A DNA stretch of 64,000 nucleotides from Winogradskyella luteola (GTDB lineage: Bacteria > Bacteroidota > Bacteroidia > Flavobacteriales > Flavobacteriaceae): contig NZ_JAGSPD010000004.1 of assembly GCF_019203985.1 (NCBI RefSeq), positions 186,001-250,000 on the forward strand, in the 5' to 3' direction. A program made the position numbers and the translations under genes. This document shows positions 52,543 to 61,700 of this stretch, piece by piece. Each line of letters opens with the position of its first letter. Within the stretch, counting starts at the first letter, position 1. The notes under the pieces were generated by a model. The model worked only from the letters and a program-made list of their open reading frames with translations. It was not told the DNA's origin and did not search any database.

Positions 52543-52703
52543 AGTATTTTGGTTTTAGGTTTTGATCTTTATAAACAAATTAAAAAAAAGCAATGATGAA
52601 CAAAATTTATCATATAAAGATCAAAACAAATATTAAAAAAAAACTTAGGCTATCAAAGCACAGCACTATATTTAACAGTAAAAATCGCTTAAATAGTTAA
52701 TTA

Positions 52704-53327
52704 ATGCACTTTTTAACTCAAAAAATAGAGTTTCCTGACCTGTCTGAAGCCACAAGTGAAGGTTTATTGGCTGTTGGAGGAGATTTATCTTCAGAACGCC
52801 TTCTTCATGCGTATAAGAATGGAATTTTCCCCTGGTTTGATACAGACGAACCTATACTTTGGTGGTCGCCAGATCCTCGTTTTGTAATATTTCCTGAAGC
52901 GTTAAAGGTCTCAAAAAGTATGAAACAGATATTAAGAGGAAATAAATTTAAAGTTACGGTAAATAAAAGTTTTGATGCCGTAATAGAAAATTGTGCCAAA
53001 GCCAAGCGAGAAGGTCAAATGGGTACTTGGCTTACTGACGATATGATTAATGCCTACATTTCACTTCATAAGCTGGGTTATGCAAAATCTGTTGAAGTAT
53101 GGGAAAATGATGAGTTGGTTGGTGGTCTATACGGAGTGGATTTAGGAAATAGAGTATTTTGTGGAGAAAGTATGTTTGCTAAGGTAAGTAATGCCAGTAA
53201 AGTCGGTTTTATAACTTTTGTACAAAACTCAGATTATAAGCTTATTGATTGCCAATTACATACAAAACATTTGGAGAGCCTTGGAGGCAAGCATATTTCT
53301 CGGCAAGAGTTTGTAAAGTTTCTCTAA
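52704..53327 (+). CDS. aat: Leucyl/phenylalanyl-tRNA-protein transferase
   Basis: A 207-residue enzyme that adds Leu or Phe to proteins with N-terminal Arg or Lys and so marks them for ClpS/ClpAP. Family signatures: LLAVGGDLSSERLLHAYKNG, IFPWFDTDEPILWWSPDPRF (about 40-60), GQMGTWLTDDMINAYISLHK (about 108), and YGVDLGNRVFCGESMFAKVS, then LIDCQLHTKHLESLGGKHIS. Length is typical. Its stop overlaps the end of the convergent tag gene by four bases. Confidence 0.95.
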   Translation: MHFLTQKIEFPDLSEATSEGLLAVGGDLSSERLLHAYKNGIFPWFDTDEPILWWSPDPRFVIFPEALKVSKSMKQILRGNKFKVTVNKSFDAVIENCAKAKREGQMGTWLTDDMINAYISLHKLGYAKSVEVWENDELVGGLYGVDLGNRVFCGESMFAKVSNASKVGFITFVQNSDYKLIDCQLHTKHLESLGGKHISRQEFVKFL

Positions 53328-53887
53328 ACCTCATTATATCTAAAACAAGAGACTTCATGGTCATTGACCATACCTGTGGCTTGCATGTGTGCGTACATCA
53401 CTGTTGTGCCAACAAATTTAAAACCTCGCTTTTTTAAATCTTTGCTAATCGCATCGCTAAGTGGAGTATTTGCAGGTGCTTTTTTGTAATCTTTAAAATT
53501 ATTTTTAATGGGCTTGCCATCTACAAAAGCCCATATATATTTAGAAAACGACCCAAATTCATCTTGAATTTTCATAAAAGCCTGAGCATTGGTAATCGTC
53601 GCATTTACTTTTAATTTGTTTCTAATAATACCTTTATCTTGAAGTAATTTGTCAACTTTATTTTGCTTATAGTTTGCGATTTTTTTATAGTCAAAATTAT
53701 CAAACGCCTTTCTAAAGTTTTCACGTTTTCTCAATACAGTAATCCAGCTTAAGCCAGCCTGAAAGGTTTCGAGGATTAAAAACTCAAACAAGGTGTCATC
53801 ATCATATATAGGTACTCCCCATTCTTCGTCATGGTATGTTTCGTAAAGAGGATCACCAACACACCAACCACATCTTTGTTTTTCCAT
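53324..53887 (-). CDS. tag: DNA-3-methyladenine glycosylase I
   Basis: A 187-residue base-excision glycosylase that removes 3-methyladenine. Start set at MEKQRCGWCVGDPLYETYHD; the 41 codons further upstream are encoded by a tandem repeat and lie outside the family. Motifs: zinc-binding Cys near the start (CGWC) with His later (MYAHMQATGMVNDHEVSCF), the WGVPIYDDDTLFEFLILETF segment (catalytic Glu), QAGLSWITVLRKRENFRKAF, and GFKFVGTTVMYAHMQATG. Complete. It is convergent with aat and divergent from the thioredoxin-like gene. Confidence 0.93.
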   Translation of the reverse strand: MEKQRCGWCVGDPLYETYHDEEWGVPIYDDDTLFEFLILETFQAGLSWITVLRKRENFRKAFDNFDYKKIANYKQNKVDKLLQDKGIIRNKLKVNATITNAQAFMKIQDEFGSFSKYIWAFVDGKPIKNNFKDYKKAPANTPLSDAISKDLKKRGFKFVGTTVMYAHMQATGMVNDHEVSCFRYNEV

Positions 53888-53891
53888 CTTG

Positions 53892-53943
53892 TAAGTTTTT
53901 AAATTTTGTACTACTAATAAGTTTTTAAATTTTGTACTACTAA
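53892..53943. repeat. 26-bp perfect tandem duplication upstream of tag
   Basis: TAAGTTTTTAAATTTTGTAC plus TACTAA (53892-53917) is repeated exactly at 53918-53943, directly ahead of the tag start codon. The identity of the two copies points to a recent duplication. It lies in the tag leader or promoter region. Confidence 0.85.
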
Positions 53944-53992
53944 GGTAACAAATGTCACATAATTTGTAGTTGTTCAACACTAATTTTGTATT

Positions 53993-54610
53993 ATGGAAAC
54001 AGTAAAGCAACCTATGGTAAATAAAATAATTTCAGAGAGTATAGAAAAATCTATTAATTATCAAGATTATCGCAATTTGGTTACAAGGCTAGTTGAAGAA
54101 AATTCAACAACGGGAAATGAAAAAACCGAAGCTTTGGTCAATTATACAAGGCTTAATGATAAGCGTATGAAGCGTTGGGATAAAACGATAAAACTTTCTG
54201 AAGAAGCTAAAGTTAAGATTCAGGGTTTTGATAAAAACGTAACCTGGTTGGTCATTACCGAAAGTTGGTGTGGTGATGCGGCACATGTAATGCCTGTGAT
54301 TAATAAAGTTGCAGCGCTTAACGCTACTATTGATTACAGAATTGTACTTAGAGATGAAAATGATGAACTGATGAACCAGTTTTTAACCAATGGTGGGAGA
54401 GCGATTCCGAAGTTAATTATGATAGACAATACTACTGATGAAGTTATAAATACCTTTGGCCCAAGACCATCAGTTGCTACGAATATGGTCAATGTATACA
54501 AAGCAAAGCATGGACAATTGTCTCAAGAATTTAAAGAAGATTTACAACGTTGGTATAATAAAGATAAAGGACAATCTATTATAGAAGATTTGTTGAATTT
54601 ATTGGTTTAA
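53993..54610 (+). CDS. Thioredoxin-fold protein with CGDA active-site motif
   Basis: A 205-residue cytosolic protein. The N-terminal 75 residues are helical (SIEKSINYQDYRNLVTRLVE); a thioredoxin fold follows with TWLVITESWCGDAAHVMPVI near residue 85 and the cis-Pro loop GGRAIPKLIMID near 142. The motif is Cys-Gly-Asp-Ala, so only the first thioredoxin Cys is present; dithiol oxidoreduction is not possible in the classic way. Related single-Cys proteins are common in Bacteroidota as 'thioredoxin family'. A TAATTTTG -7-like box at 53981-53988 lies so close to the ATG that translation may begin at the Met at 54014. Confidence 0.78.
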   Translation: METVKQPMVNKIISESIEKSINYQDYRNLVTRLVEENSTTGNEKTEALVNYTRLNDKRMKRWDKTIKLSEEAKVKIQGFDKNVTWLVITESWCGDAAHVMPVINKVAALNATIDYRIVLRDENDELMNQFLTNGGRAIPKLIMIDNTTDEVINTFGPRPSVATNMVNVYKAKHGQLSQEFKEDLQRWYNKDKGQSIIEDLLNLLV

Positions 54611-54653
54611 GTGGTCAATACGTTGCGCAGAGCTTTTCACTTTAGGAACAAAC

Positions 54654-55388
54654 TTAGCGCTTACCTTTAAACAAAAAAGTAATAGTGCCTATCTGTTCTT
54701 GTCTATCAGAACGATTAAACTGAACATCTTTAGCGTATTCCATAGCCCGATCAATTAAACACTGGTCGCTAGAATTAGACGAACCATTAACCGAAGCATC
54801 AGTTACTTTTCCTATACTATTGACCCAAATGTTAACTACAATTTTACCGCCATTTTCGCAAAGATATCTTGGAATATCATAATCTTCCATAATTCTACCT
54901 TTAAGAGAATACGTAAGTGTACTTTTAGTTTTGGCATGTTCATCTGCAATTTTTTGGTTGTCCTTTCGCTTTTTTAGTTTTTCCTGTAGGCTTTTGTAGG
55001 ATAGCGTTTCGTCAGAATTTAATGCATACGCATTACCATTAGCATAAGATTTATTCAAGCTTGTTTCTTCTTGTATTTCATTGGTTTTAGCTTCTTCCAA
55101 GGCTTTTGTGGTACGTTCAAAATCATTGGCGCTAACGGTCTTAAAGTTGCGCATCATCTCTTTGTATTCTTGGTCTTCGTTAAATGCTTTATTGGTCGAG
55201 GTAGCAGTTGGGTCTTCGATTTTTTCAAGTTCTTCTTCAGATACTTCAGGTTCTGGTTCAATCTCATAATAGCTTTCAGTGATGAGATCTCCTTGTTGCT
55301 TTAGTTGGATACTGAACAAGGCAAGAACCACAGTTCCTGTAAGAAGAAATGTGACGATAGCTGCTTTGTATTTTTCAATTATATTCAA
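54654..55388 (-). CDS. TonB-like energy transducer
   Basis: A 244-residue inner-membrane protein: N-terminal helix (KAAIVTFLLTGTVVLALFSI), an acidic segment (YEIEPEPEVSEEELEKIEDP) that takes the place of the Pro-rich spacer, a charged helix, and a TonB-type C-terminal domain from about residue 170 (GGKIVVNIWVNSIGKVTDAS, then CLIDRAMEYAKDVQFN). It would couple the proton-motive force to outer-membrane receptors, two of which are encoded in this window, or work in a related envelope role. No ExbB/ExbD genes are adjacent. Confidence 0.8.
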   Translation of the reverse strand: MNIIEKYKAAIVTFLLTGTVVLALFSIQLKQQGDLITESYYEIEPEPEVSEEELEKIEDPTATSTNKAFNEDQEYKEMMRNFKTVSANDFERTTKALEEAKTNEIQEETSLNKSYANGNAYALNSDETLSYKSLQEKLKKRKDNQKIADEHAKTKSTLTYSLKGRIMEDYDIPRYLCENGGKIVVNIWVNSIGKVTDASVNGSSNSSDQCLIDRAMEYAKDVQFNRSDRQEQIGTITFLFKGKR

Positions 55389-55470
55389 GTTAAGATATAT
55401 TTTACAACACTAAAGATATACGAATATAACAATGAAAAAGATTAAATCGTACTCTTGAACCCGTGTTGAA

Positions 55471-56193
55471 TCATTGTTTAAGAGGAAGAGCTGTAATAAA
55501 ATCATCAGGGGTCATAGCATCTTCAACCCTAAAATCACCAATGCGTGTACGGCGTAATTCCGATAAATGCGCACCAGAGTTTAGGGCTTTTCCAAAGTTG
55601 TGTGCTAAAGATCGAATATAGGTGCCTTTACTGCAAACTACTCTAAATTTTAATTCCACACCGTTTGTGCTAGGCAAAGCTGAGGTATTGATTTCGGTGA
55701 TTTCAAATAATTTGATTTCTACTGGACGTGACTTTATCTCTACGTTTTCGCCAGCACGGGCAAATTCATACAAACGCTTTCCATCCTTTTTAATGGCTGA
55801 AAAAACTGGAGGAAATTGCTCAATCTTGCCAATGAATTGTTTTGTGGTTTTATGAATGAAGTCTTCTGTAATGTGCTCAGTAGGAAATGTAGCATCAATT
55901 TCAGTTTCTAAATCATAGGATGGTGTTGTGCTTCCCAATACAAAAGTACCTGTATATTCTTTTTCCTGACCTTGAAAAGTGTTAATCTGTTTGGTCATTT
56001 TGCCTGTGCAAATCACTAATAATCCTGTGGCCAAAGGATCTAATGTACCAGCATGTCCGACTTTTATTTTTTTAATTGAAAAGGCTTGCCTAATGGCCCA
56101 ACGTAATTTGTTTACTGCCTGAAAGGATGTCCAAGTTAAGGGTTTGTCAATGAGCAGGACTTGCCCATTTTTAAAATCGTCTCCAGTTTTCAT
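55471..56193 (-). CDS. truB: tRNA pseudouridine(55) synthase
   Basis: A 240-residue enzyme that makes pseudouridine 55 in the T-loop of tRNAs. Motifs: LIDKPLTWTSFQAVNKLRWA at the start, KVGHAGTLDPLATGLLVICT (catalytic Asp about 51), FPPVFSAIKKDGKRLYEFAR and VVCSKGTYIRSLAHNFGKAL. It lacks the PUA extension of longer homologs, as is usual in Bacteroidota. Its start overlaps the uppP stop by four bases; it is the last gene of the ftsX-uppP-truB group. Confidence 0.95.
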   Translation of the reverse strand: MKTGDDFKNGQVLLIDKPLTWTSFQAVNKLRWAIRQAFSIKKIKVGHAGTLDPLATGLLVICTGKMTKQINTFQGQEKEYTGTFVLGSTTPSYDLETEIDATFPTEHITEDFIHKTTKQFIGKIEQFPPVFSAIKKDGKRLYEFARAGENVEIKSRPVEIKLFEITEINTSALPSTNGVELKFRVVCSKGTYIRSLAHNFGKALNSGAHLSELRRTRIGDFRVEDAMTPDDFITALPLKQ

Positions 56194-56999
56194 TTATAAA
56201 AAAGTGACCAGATTATAGCAATGACACCCACAATAATGCAATAGATCGCAAAGTAGGTGAGTTTACTTTGCTTAACGAGTTTAATCATCCAAGTGCAAGC
56301 AAACAAACCTGAAATAAAAGCTGCAATAAAACCAACGCTTAGATAGGTGAAGTTAGTACTCGTGTAATCTATTTCACCAGCTAAAATATCTTTGGCAATT
56401 TTACCAAAAATAAGTGGTATCACCATTAAAAACGAAAACCGAGCAGCTTTGATCTTATCGATTCCTAAAAGTACTGAAGTTGATATCGTGGCACCTGACC
56501 GTGATATACCAGGTAGCATCGCAACACCTTGTGCAACACCTATGATTAAAGCATCTTTTAAGCCTACTTTTTTATGTGTGCGTTTGGCTCTGTCTGCTAA
56601 GAATAATAAAATTGCTGTAACAATGAGCATACTACCTACCAATAAAATATTATTCCCAAAAAGTTCTTCAAAAACACGTTCGTATTTATAACCTATAATT
56701 ACCGCCGGAATCATGGAAACAATAATTTTTACAGAAAACTTAGCTTCTTCGGTCCACATTCTTGTAGAAATAGCTTTAAACAATCCGCTAAAAATCTCTA
56801 CGATGTCCTTTCTAAAGATAACTATAGTGCTCAGCGCAGTTGCAAAGTGTAGAATCACAGTGAATAGTAAGCTTTCTTTAGGCATGGCATTACTGCCTAA
56901 AATAGCTTTGCCAAGTTCTAAATGACCGCTAGATGAAACAGGTAAAAACTCTGTAAGTCCTTGGACAATTCCTAAAATAACCGCGTCTAAAATTTCCAT
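56190..56999 (-). CDS. uppP: Undecaprenyl-diphosphatase
   Basis: A 269-residue inner-membrane phosphatase (BacA) that recycles the undecaprenyl carrier for peptidoglycan and other glycans and confers bacitracin resistance. The active-site motifs are intact: GLTEFLPVSSSGHLELG (Glu-rich, about 14-30) and MLPGISRSGATISTSVLLGI (about 160-180, with Arg and Ser). About eight membrane helices. Coupled to truB by a 4-base overlap and 56 bases after the DUF3098 gene. Confidence 0.96.
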   Translation of the reverse strand: MEILDAVILGIVQGLTEFLPVSSSGHLELGKAILGSNAMPKESLLFTVILHFATALSTIVIFRKDIVEIFSGLFKAISTRMWTEEAKFSVKIIVSMIPAVIIGYKYERVFEELFGNNILLVGSMLIVTAILLFLADRAKRTHKKVGLKDALIIGVAQGVAMLPGISRSGATISTSVLLGIDKIKAARFSFLMVIPLIFGKIAKDILAGEIDYTSTNFTYLSVGFIAAFISGLFACTWMIKLVKQSKLTYFAIYCIIVGVIAIIWSLFYK

Positions 57000-57055
57000 G
57001 AGGCAAAAATATCACTTAGTATAGTGATCTGCGGCAAATGTAAGTAAAAAGAATG

Positions 57056-57319
57056 TTATTTTTTTGAGCCTTTATCTGGATTTAAAAGAATGGCATAAAC
57101 CTGAATCCCAAAGCCTATCAATACAAGTGTTGGTGCTAGCCTAATACGCCTCTTACTAAATATTGAAGGGTCAAATACATTAGGGTCCTCACTGCCTCCT
57201 CCTGCCATTAGTATAAAACCAATAACAATAAAAGCTAAACCAATAAACAACCATTTATAGTTTTTCTTTCCGAAGATAAATTCGGCCTTAGATGCTGCTT
57301 TACGTTTTTGTTCTCCCAT
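57056..57319 (-). CDS. DUF3098 family membrane protein
   Basis: An 87-residue protein with two hydrophobic helices (WLFIGLAFIVIGFILMAGG and LAPTLVLIGFGIQVYAIL) separated by a loop GGSEDPNVFDPSIFSKRRIR, which matches DUF3098. The family occurs almost only in Bacteroidota and typically sits between ftsX and uppP, as here. Its role is unknown; position suggests an envelope or division link. Confidence 0.85.
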   Translation of the reverse strand: MGEQKRKAASKAEFIFGKKNYKWLFIGLAFIVIGFILMAGGGSEDPNVFDPSIFSKRRIRLAPTLVLIGFGIQVYAILLNPDKGSKK

Positions 57320-57323
57320 AATA

Positions 57324-57343
57324 TTTCCTGTATAGGCAGGAAT
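57324..57343. repeat. Palindromic repeat TTCCTG-N6-CAGGAA, copy 2
   Basis: TTTCCTG-TATAGG-CAGGAAT, a second copy of the hairpin at 3054-3073 with a different loop, in the 27-base gap between two minus-strand genes. It shows that the element can be placed inside an operon. Confidence 0.5.
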
Positions 57344-57346
57344 CTT

Positions 57347-57709
57347 TTAGTTAGTACTAAATTCAGTATAAAGAATTTGGTCTTCAAGAGCCAATTGTGC
57401 AATGTGCTTTGAAGTTCCAAAAAGCAATTTTGGTAAATGCAAAGTAACAGTTTTATTTAAAACTTTTGCGTTAAGAGAATCTAAATTTAAGCCCGACTCA
57501 ATTCCTCTATTGATATAATAGGTATTTCCCATACCAGTTTTAAATTGAATATCAAATGTTGGGCCTGCAATAAGCGTGTCAATTTTTGCAGTTACAATTT
57601 CACATTCATGGGGCTCTGGTTTATAAATTACACATGACTTAAAAAAGAAGAATGGTACTAAAATCAAAACCAAAATAATAAGAATAGCATTTTTAACAGG
57701 TTTTTGCAT
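57347..57709 (-). CDS. Small membrane-anchored protein, unknown function
   Basis: A 120-residue protein with an N-terminal hydrophobic anchor (AILIILVLILVPFFFFKSC) ending in Cys26, which may be a lipobox variant or just the helix end. The exported part is beta-rich (CEIVTAKIDTLIAGPTFDIQ and LNKTVTLHLPKLLFG). Not recognised. It lies between ftsX and the DUF3098 gene on the same strand, so it is probably co-transcribed with the division and cell-wall genes. Confidence 0.6.
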   Translation of the reverse strand: MQKPVKNAILIILVLILVPFFFFKSCVIYKPEPHECEIVTAKIDTLIAGPTFDIQFKTGMGNTYYINRGIESGLNLDSLNAKVLNKTVTLHLPKLLFGTSKHIAQLALEDQILYTEFSTN

Positions 57710-57766
57710 GCTTGGCGGTTTTGAATACTAACGAAATTTATAAGAATATATTTTTAACCCAAGACC

Positions 57767-58645
57767 CTAATAGTACAACTGATCTGTTTTCAAATTCAAG
57801 AAACGTTGCGTCGCAATAAAGGTACTGATCCAAGTAATCACAATGCCCAAGAAAAAGATGCCAACAAACAGTACAATAATCATTACCGTGTTTCTAAGTA
57901 ATTCTAACTCTGGGAAGGTAAGATCTAAATAATAGAGTACAATTGACATACCTATTAAGGCTACAATTGCACCAATGATACCAAGTTGAACACTTTTCCA
58001 AACAAATGGCTTTCGAATAAAACTTTTGGTAGCACCAACCATTTGCATGGTTTTTATGATAAATCGTTTGGAATATACAGCTAATCTAATTGAGCTATTG
58101 ATTAAGAGTACAGCAATCAAAGTAAACAATCCACTAATAATCAACACCCAAAGTGTAATTTTTTTTACGTTGTCATTCATTAATTCAACCAAGTCATTAT
58201 CATAACGTATTTCTTCAATAAATGCCTTATTAGAGAGATTATCTGTAATTTCGGTAAGCTGTTCTGTAGTGACGTAATCGGCTTTTAAGTAAACATCAAT
58301 AGAGTTTTTTAATGGATTGTAACCCACAAAATCCATAAAGTCCTCACCGGTTTCTGCTTTCATAAATTCAGCCGCTTCCTCTTTAGAGACATATTTCGCT
58401 TCCTTAGTGTAATCTGCCATCGCCAAACTCTTTTTAAGCTGATTGACCTCAACCTCTTTAGCCGTATCGTTTAAGTAAATGGTCATTACCACTTGTTCTT
58501 TAAAGTGATCGGCTACTTTTTTAGAGTTAATGACCAATAAACCTAAGCAACCCAAAAGGAACAGGACCAAAGCGATACTAATTACAACTGAAATGTAAGA
58601 AGATATCAACTTACGCTTTTGGTATTTGTCAAACGATGATGCCAT
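57767..58645 (-). CDS. ftsX: Cell division protein FtsX
   Basis: A 292-residue ABC-type permease subunit with four membrane helices: one at the N-terminus (ISSYISVVISIALVLFLLGC) and three at the C-terminus. The periplasmic loop (about 50-160) has the FtsX fold (VVMTIYLNDTAKEVEVNQLK, PLKNSIDVYLKADYV). With FtsE it activates peptidoglycan hydrolases at the septum; M23 enzymes such as that encoded at 7602 are candidate targets. ftsE is not in the window, which is usual in Bacteroidota. First gene of the minus-strand group to truB. Confidence 0.93.
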   Translation of the reverse strand: MASSFDKYQKRKLISSYISVVISIALVLFLLGCLGLLVINSKKVADHFKEQVVMTIYLNDTAKEVEVNQLKKSLAMADYTKEAKYVSKEEAAEFMKAETGEDFMDFVGYNPLKNSIDVYLKADYVTTEQLTEITDNLSNKAFIEEIRYDNDLVELMNDNVKKITLWVLIISGLFTLIAVLLINSSIRLAVYSKRFIIKTMQMVGATKSFIRKPFVWKSVQLGIIGAIVALIGMSIVLYYLDLTFPELELLRNTVMIIVLFVGIFFLGIVITWISTFIATQRFLNLKTDQLYY

Positions 58646-58734
58646 ATATAACAGATTAATGCTGTAAAAATAAAAAAGAAATTGCTTAACTAGAACAATA
58701 CAACGTTTAGTTTTTTATTGTGTTGTAATACTAC

Positions 58735-58742
58735 TAAATTTG
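58735..58742 (+). promoter_or_regulatory. -7 element of leuS
   Basis: TAAATTTG fits TAnnTTTG. It lies 26 bases ahead of the ATG at 58769 and rules out the longer frame that begins at 58718, which would start before the promoter. Confidence 0.5.
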
Positions 58743-58768
58743 CAGCTTATTTCAAGGTAAATTCGAAG

Positions 58769-61700
58769 ATGAGATACAACTTTAACGACATAGAAAAAAA
58801 GTGGCAAGACAAATGGGCACAAAATGAAACTTTTAAGGCTTCTAATAAAAGTGATAAACCAAAATATTATGTTTTGGATATGTTTCCTTACCCAAGTGGT
58901 GCTGGTCTTCATGTTGGACATCCGTTGGGTTACATTGCGAGTGATATCTATGCGCGTTACAAACGCCACAAAGGTTTTAATGTGTTGCATCCTCAAGGCT
59001 ATGATAGTTTTGGATTGCCAGCAGAGCAATATGCCATACAGACAGGTCAACATCCTGCGGTAACGACAGAAGCAAATATAAAAACCTATCGCCGTCAGTT
59101 AGATCAAATCGGGTTTTCGTTCGATTGGAGTAGAGAAGTACGTACCTCAAATCCTGAATATTATAAATGGACACAATGGATTTTTATTCAATTGTTTGAA
59201 TCGTATTACTGCAAGGATTCTGATATGGCAAGACCTGTTTCAGAGTTGGTTGAAGTGTTTAAGACTGAAGGAAATACAAGAATTAATGCCGCTTGTGATG
59301 ATGATGTTGAATTATTTACTGCTGAAGATTGGAATGCGTACACATCAGAACAACAACAGGAAATTCTTTTAAAATATAGATTAACCTATTTAGCTGAAAC
59401 TGAAGTGAACTGGTGTCCTGCATTAGGAACCGTTTTAGCCAATGACGAAATTGTAAATGGTGTGTCTGAACGTGGTGGCCATCCAGTAATTCGTAAAAAA
59501 ATGACCCAATGGAGTATGCGAATTTCTGCCTATGCAGAACGTTTGCTTCAAGGTTTAGATACTATTGATTGGACTGATGCTCTTAAGGATATTCAAAAGA
59601 ACTGGATAGGGAAGTCCGTTGGTGCTTCGGTGACCTTTAATGTCATTCCGACAGAGCAAAGCGATGAGGAATCTCATACTATTTCCGTTTTCACAACACG
59701 CCCTGATACGATATTCGGTGTGTCATTCATGACCCTTGCACCAGAACACGAGCTCGTAGCTAAAATCACAACACCAGAACAAAAAGCTGAGGTTGATGCT
59801 TATACCGAAGCTACAGCAAAACGTAGTGAACGCGATCGTATGGCAGATGTTAAAACCATTTCTGGAGTATTTACAGGAGCCTATGCCGAACATCCGTTTA
59901 CAAAAGAACCCATTCCCATTTGGATTGGTGATTATGTATTGGCAAGCTACGGGACAGGTGCGGTAATGGCTGTACCATGTGGTGATCAGCGCGATTATGG
60001 TTTTGCAAAGCATTTTAATATTCCGATTCCAAATATATTTGATGGCGTAGATATTTCTGAAGAAGCTTTCGACTCTAAAGACAATGTAAAGATTGCCAAC
60101 AGTGATTTCCTCAACGGATTTAATTATAAAAAAGCCACGAAACGTGCCATTTACGAGTTAGAGCAAATCGGACAAGGTGAAGGGAAAACCAATTACCGTT
60201 TACGTGATGCTGTGTTTTCAAGGCAACGGTATTGGGGTGAACCATTTCCAGTATATTATGTCAATGGTATGCCACAAATGATAGATGCAGAACATTTGCC
60301 GTTAACACTACCTGAAGTAGAAAAGTATTTACCAACAGAAGAAGGTGAGCCGCCTCTAGGTAGAGCGGATGTTTGGGCTTGGGATACAAAGAATAATAAA
60401 GTAGTTTCTAATGAGGTGCTTCGACAAGCTCAGCATGATCAAACGAATGATAATGTCATTCCGACAGAGCGCAGCGACGAGGAATCTCATAACGGAGTCT
60501 ACCCTTTAGAACTCAACACCATGCCAGGTTGGGCAGGCAGTTCTTGGTATTTCTTCCGTTATATGGAAGAACAAGCTAAACGAGATGAAGCTTTTGCTAC
60601 TGAAGACGCACTTAAGTATTGGGAAAATGTAGATTTATATATTGGAGGTAGCGAGCATGCGACAGGGCATTTGTTATATTCACGCTTCTGGGTAAAGTTT
60701 TTATATGATCGCGGCTTTGTTGGTATAGATGAACCTTTTAAAAAGCTGATTAACCAAGGGATGATTTTGGGGACGAGTGCTTTCATTTATAAAATAGAAC
60801 CAATCATTACCTATTACGGGGAAAATGTTAATAGAGGAAAACCACTTGAGGAAATCTCTGATGAGTTATGTGTTGGGGATTATTTTATCTCAAAATCTTT
60901 TATTGATAAGGAAGAGACATACCCTTTATATGGTGAAGTGCAATTTCATAATGAAGAACTACAATTAAGATTTAAAGAAATTTTCTTACAAAGGTTTAAA
61001 GGATTCACCTTTTCAGATGGAAATGATTATGCACAGAGATTTATAGATAATATTGAAAAATTTGAAGTTGATGGAATTTTTGCTTGTAAAAGACAGGTTG
61101 ATATTTCACTGCTTGAAGGCTCATCTGACTATCTAGATATTGATGCAATTAAACAAGACACAAGATATTCTGATTGGAAAGATGCTGAATTTATAAAGGA
61201 AGATGACAAGTTTTTGACATTGAGAGAGCCAGAAAAAATGTCCAAATCCAAATACAATGTCGTCAATCCAGATGATATTGTAGAACAATACGGTGCAGAC
61301 AGCCTAAGGCTCTACGAAATGTTTTTAGGGCCATTAGAGCAATACAAGCCTTGGAATACCGCTGGTATTACCGGTGTACATGGCTTCCTAAAAAAATTAT
61401 GGAAGTTATTCCACCAAGGAGAAAATGGTGAGTTCTACGTAAACCCTTCCCCTCTGGGGAAGTCGGAAGGGGCTGAGAGTTTAAAAACACTTCATAAAAC
61501 CATTAAGAAAGTAGAAGAAGATATTGAGAATTTCTCGTTCAATACATCGGTGTCTACGTTTATGATTGCCGTAAACGAGTTAACAGCACAGAAGTGTACG
61601 AGCAAAGACATCTTACAACCATTATTGGTTTTAATTTCACCTTATGCACCGCATATTGCAGAGGAGTTATGGGAAAAGCTTGGGCACTCAGAATCTATTT

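Noticed and set aside
53888..54010. N-terminal extension of Tag
   Set aside because: Encoded by the tandem repeat and overlapping the divergent gene; the family starts at MEKQRCGWC.
58718..58768. Upstream extension of leuS
   Set aside because: It begins before the likely -7 element, and the family's conserved N-terminus starts at 58769.
59642..60490. CRISPR-like direct repeats in leuS
   Set aside because: Only two copies 778 bases apart inside an open reading frame, no regular spacers and no cas genes.
61446..61471. Assembly error or frameshift in leuS at the third insertion
   Set aside because: The frame stays open and the conserved C-terminal motifs continue without a break.
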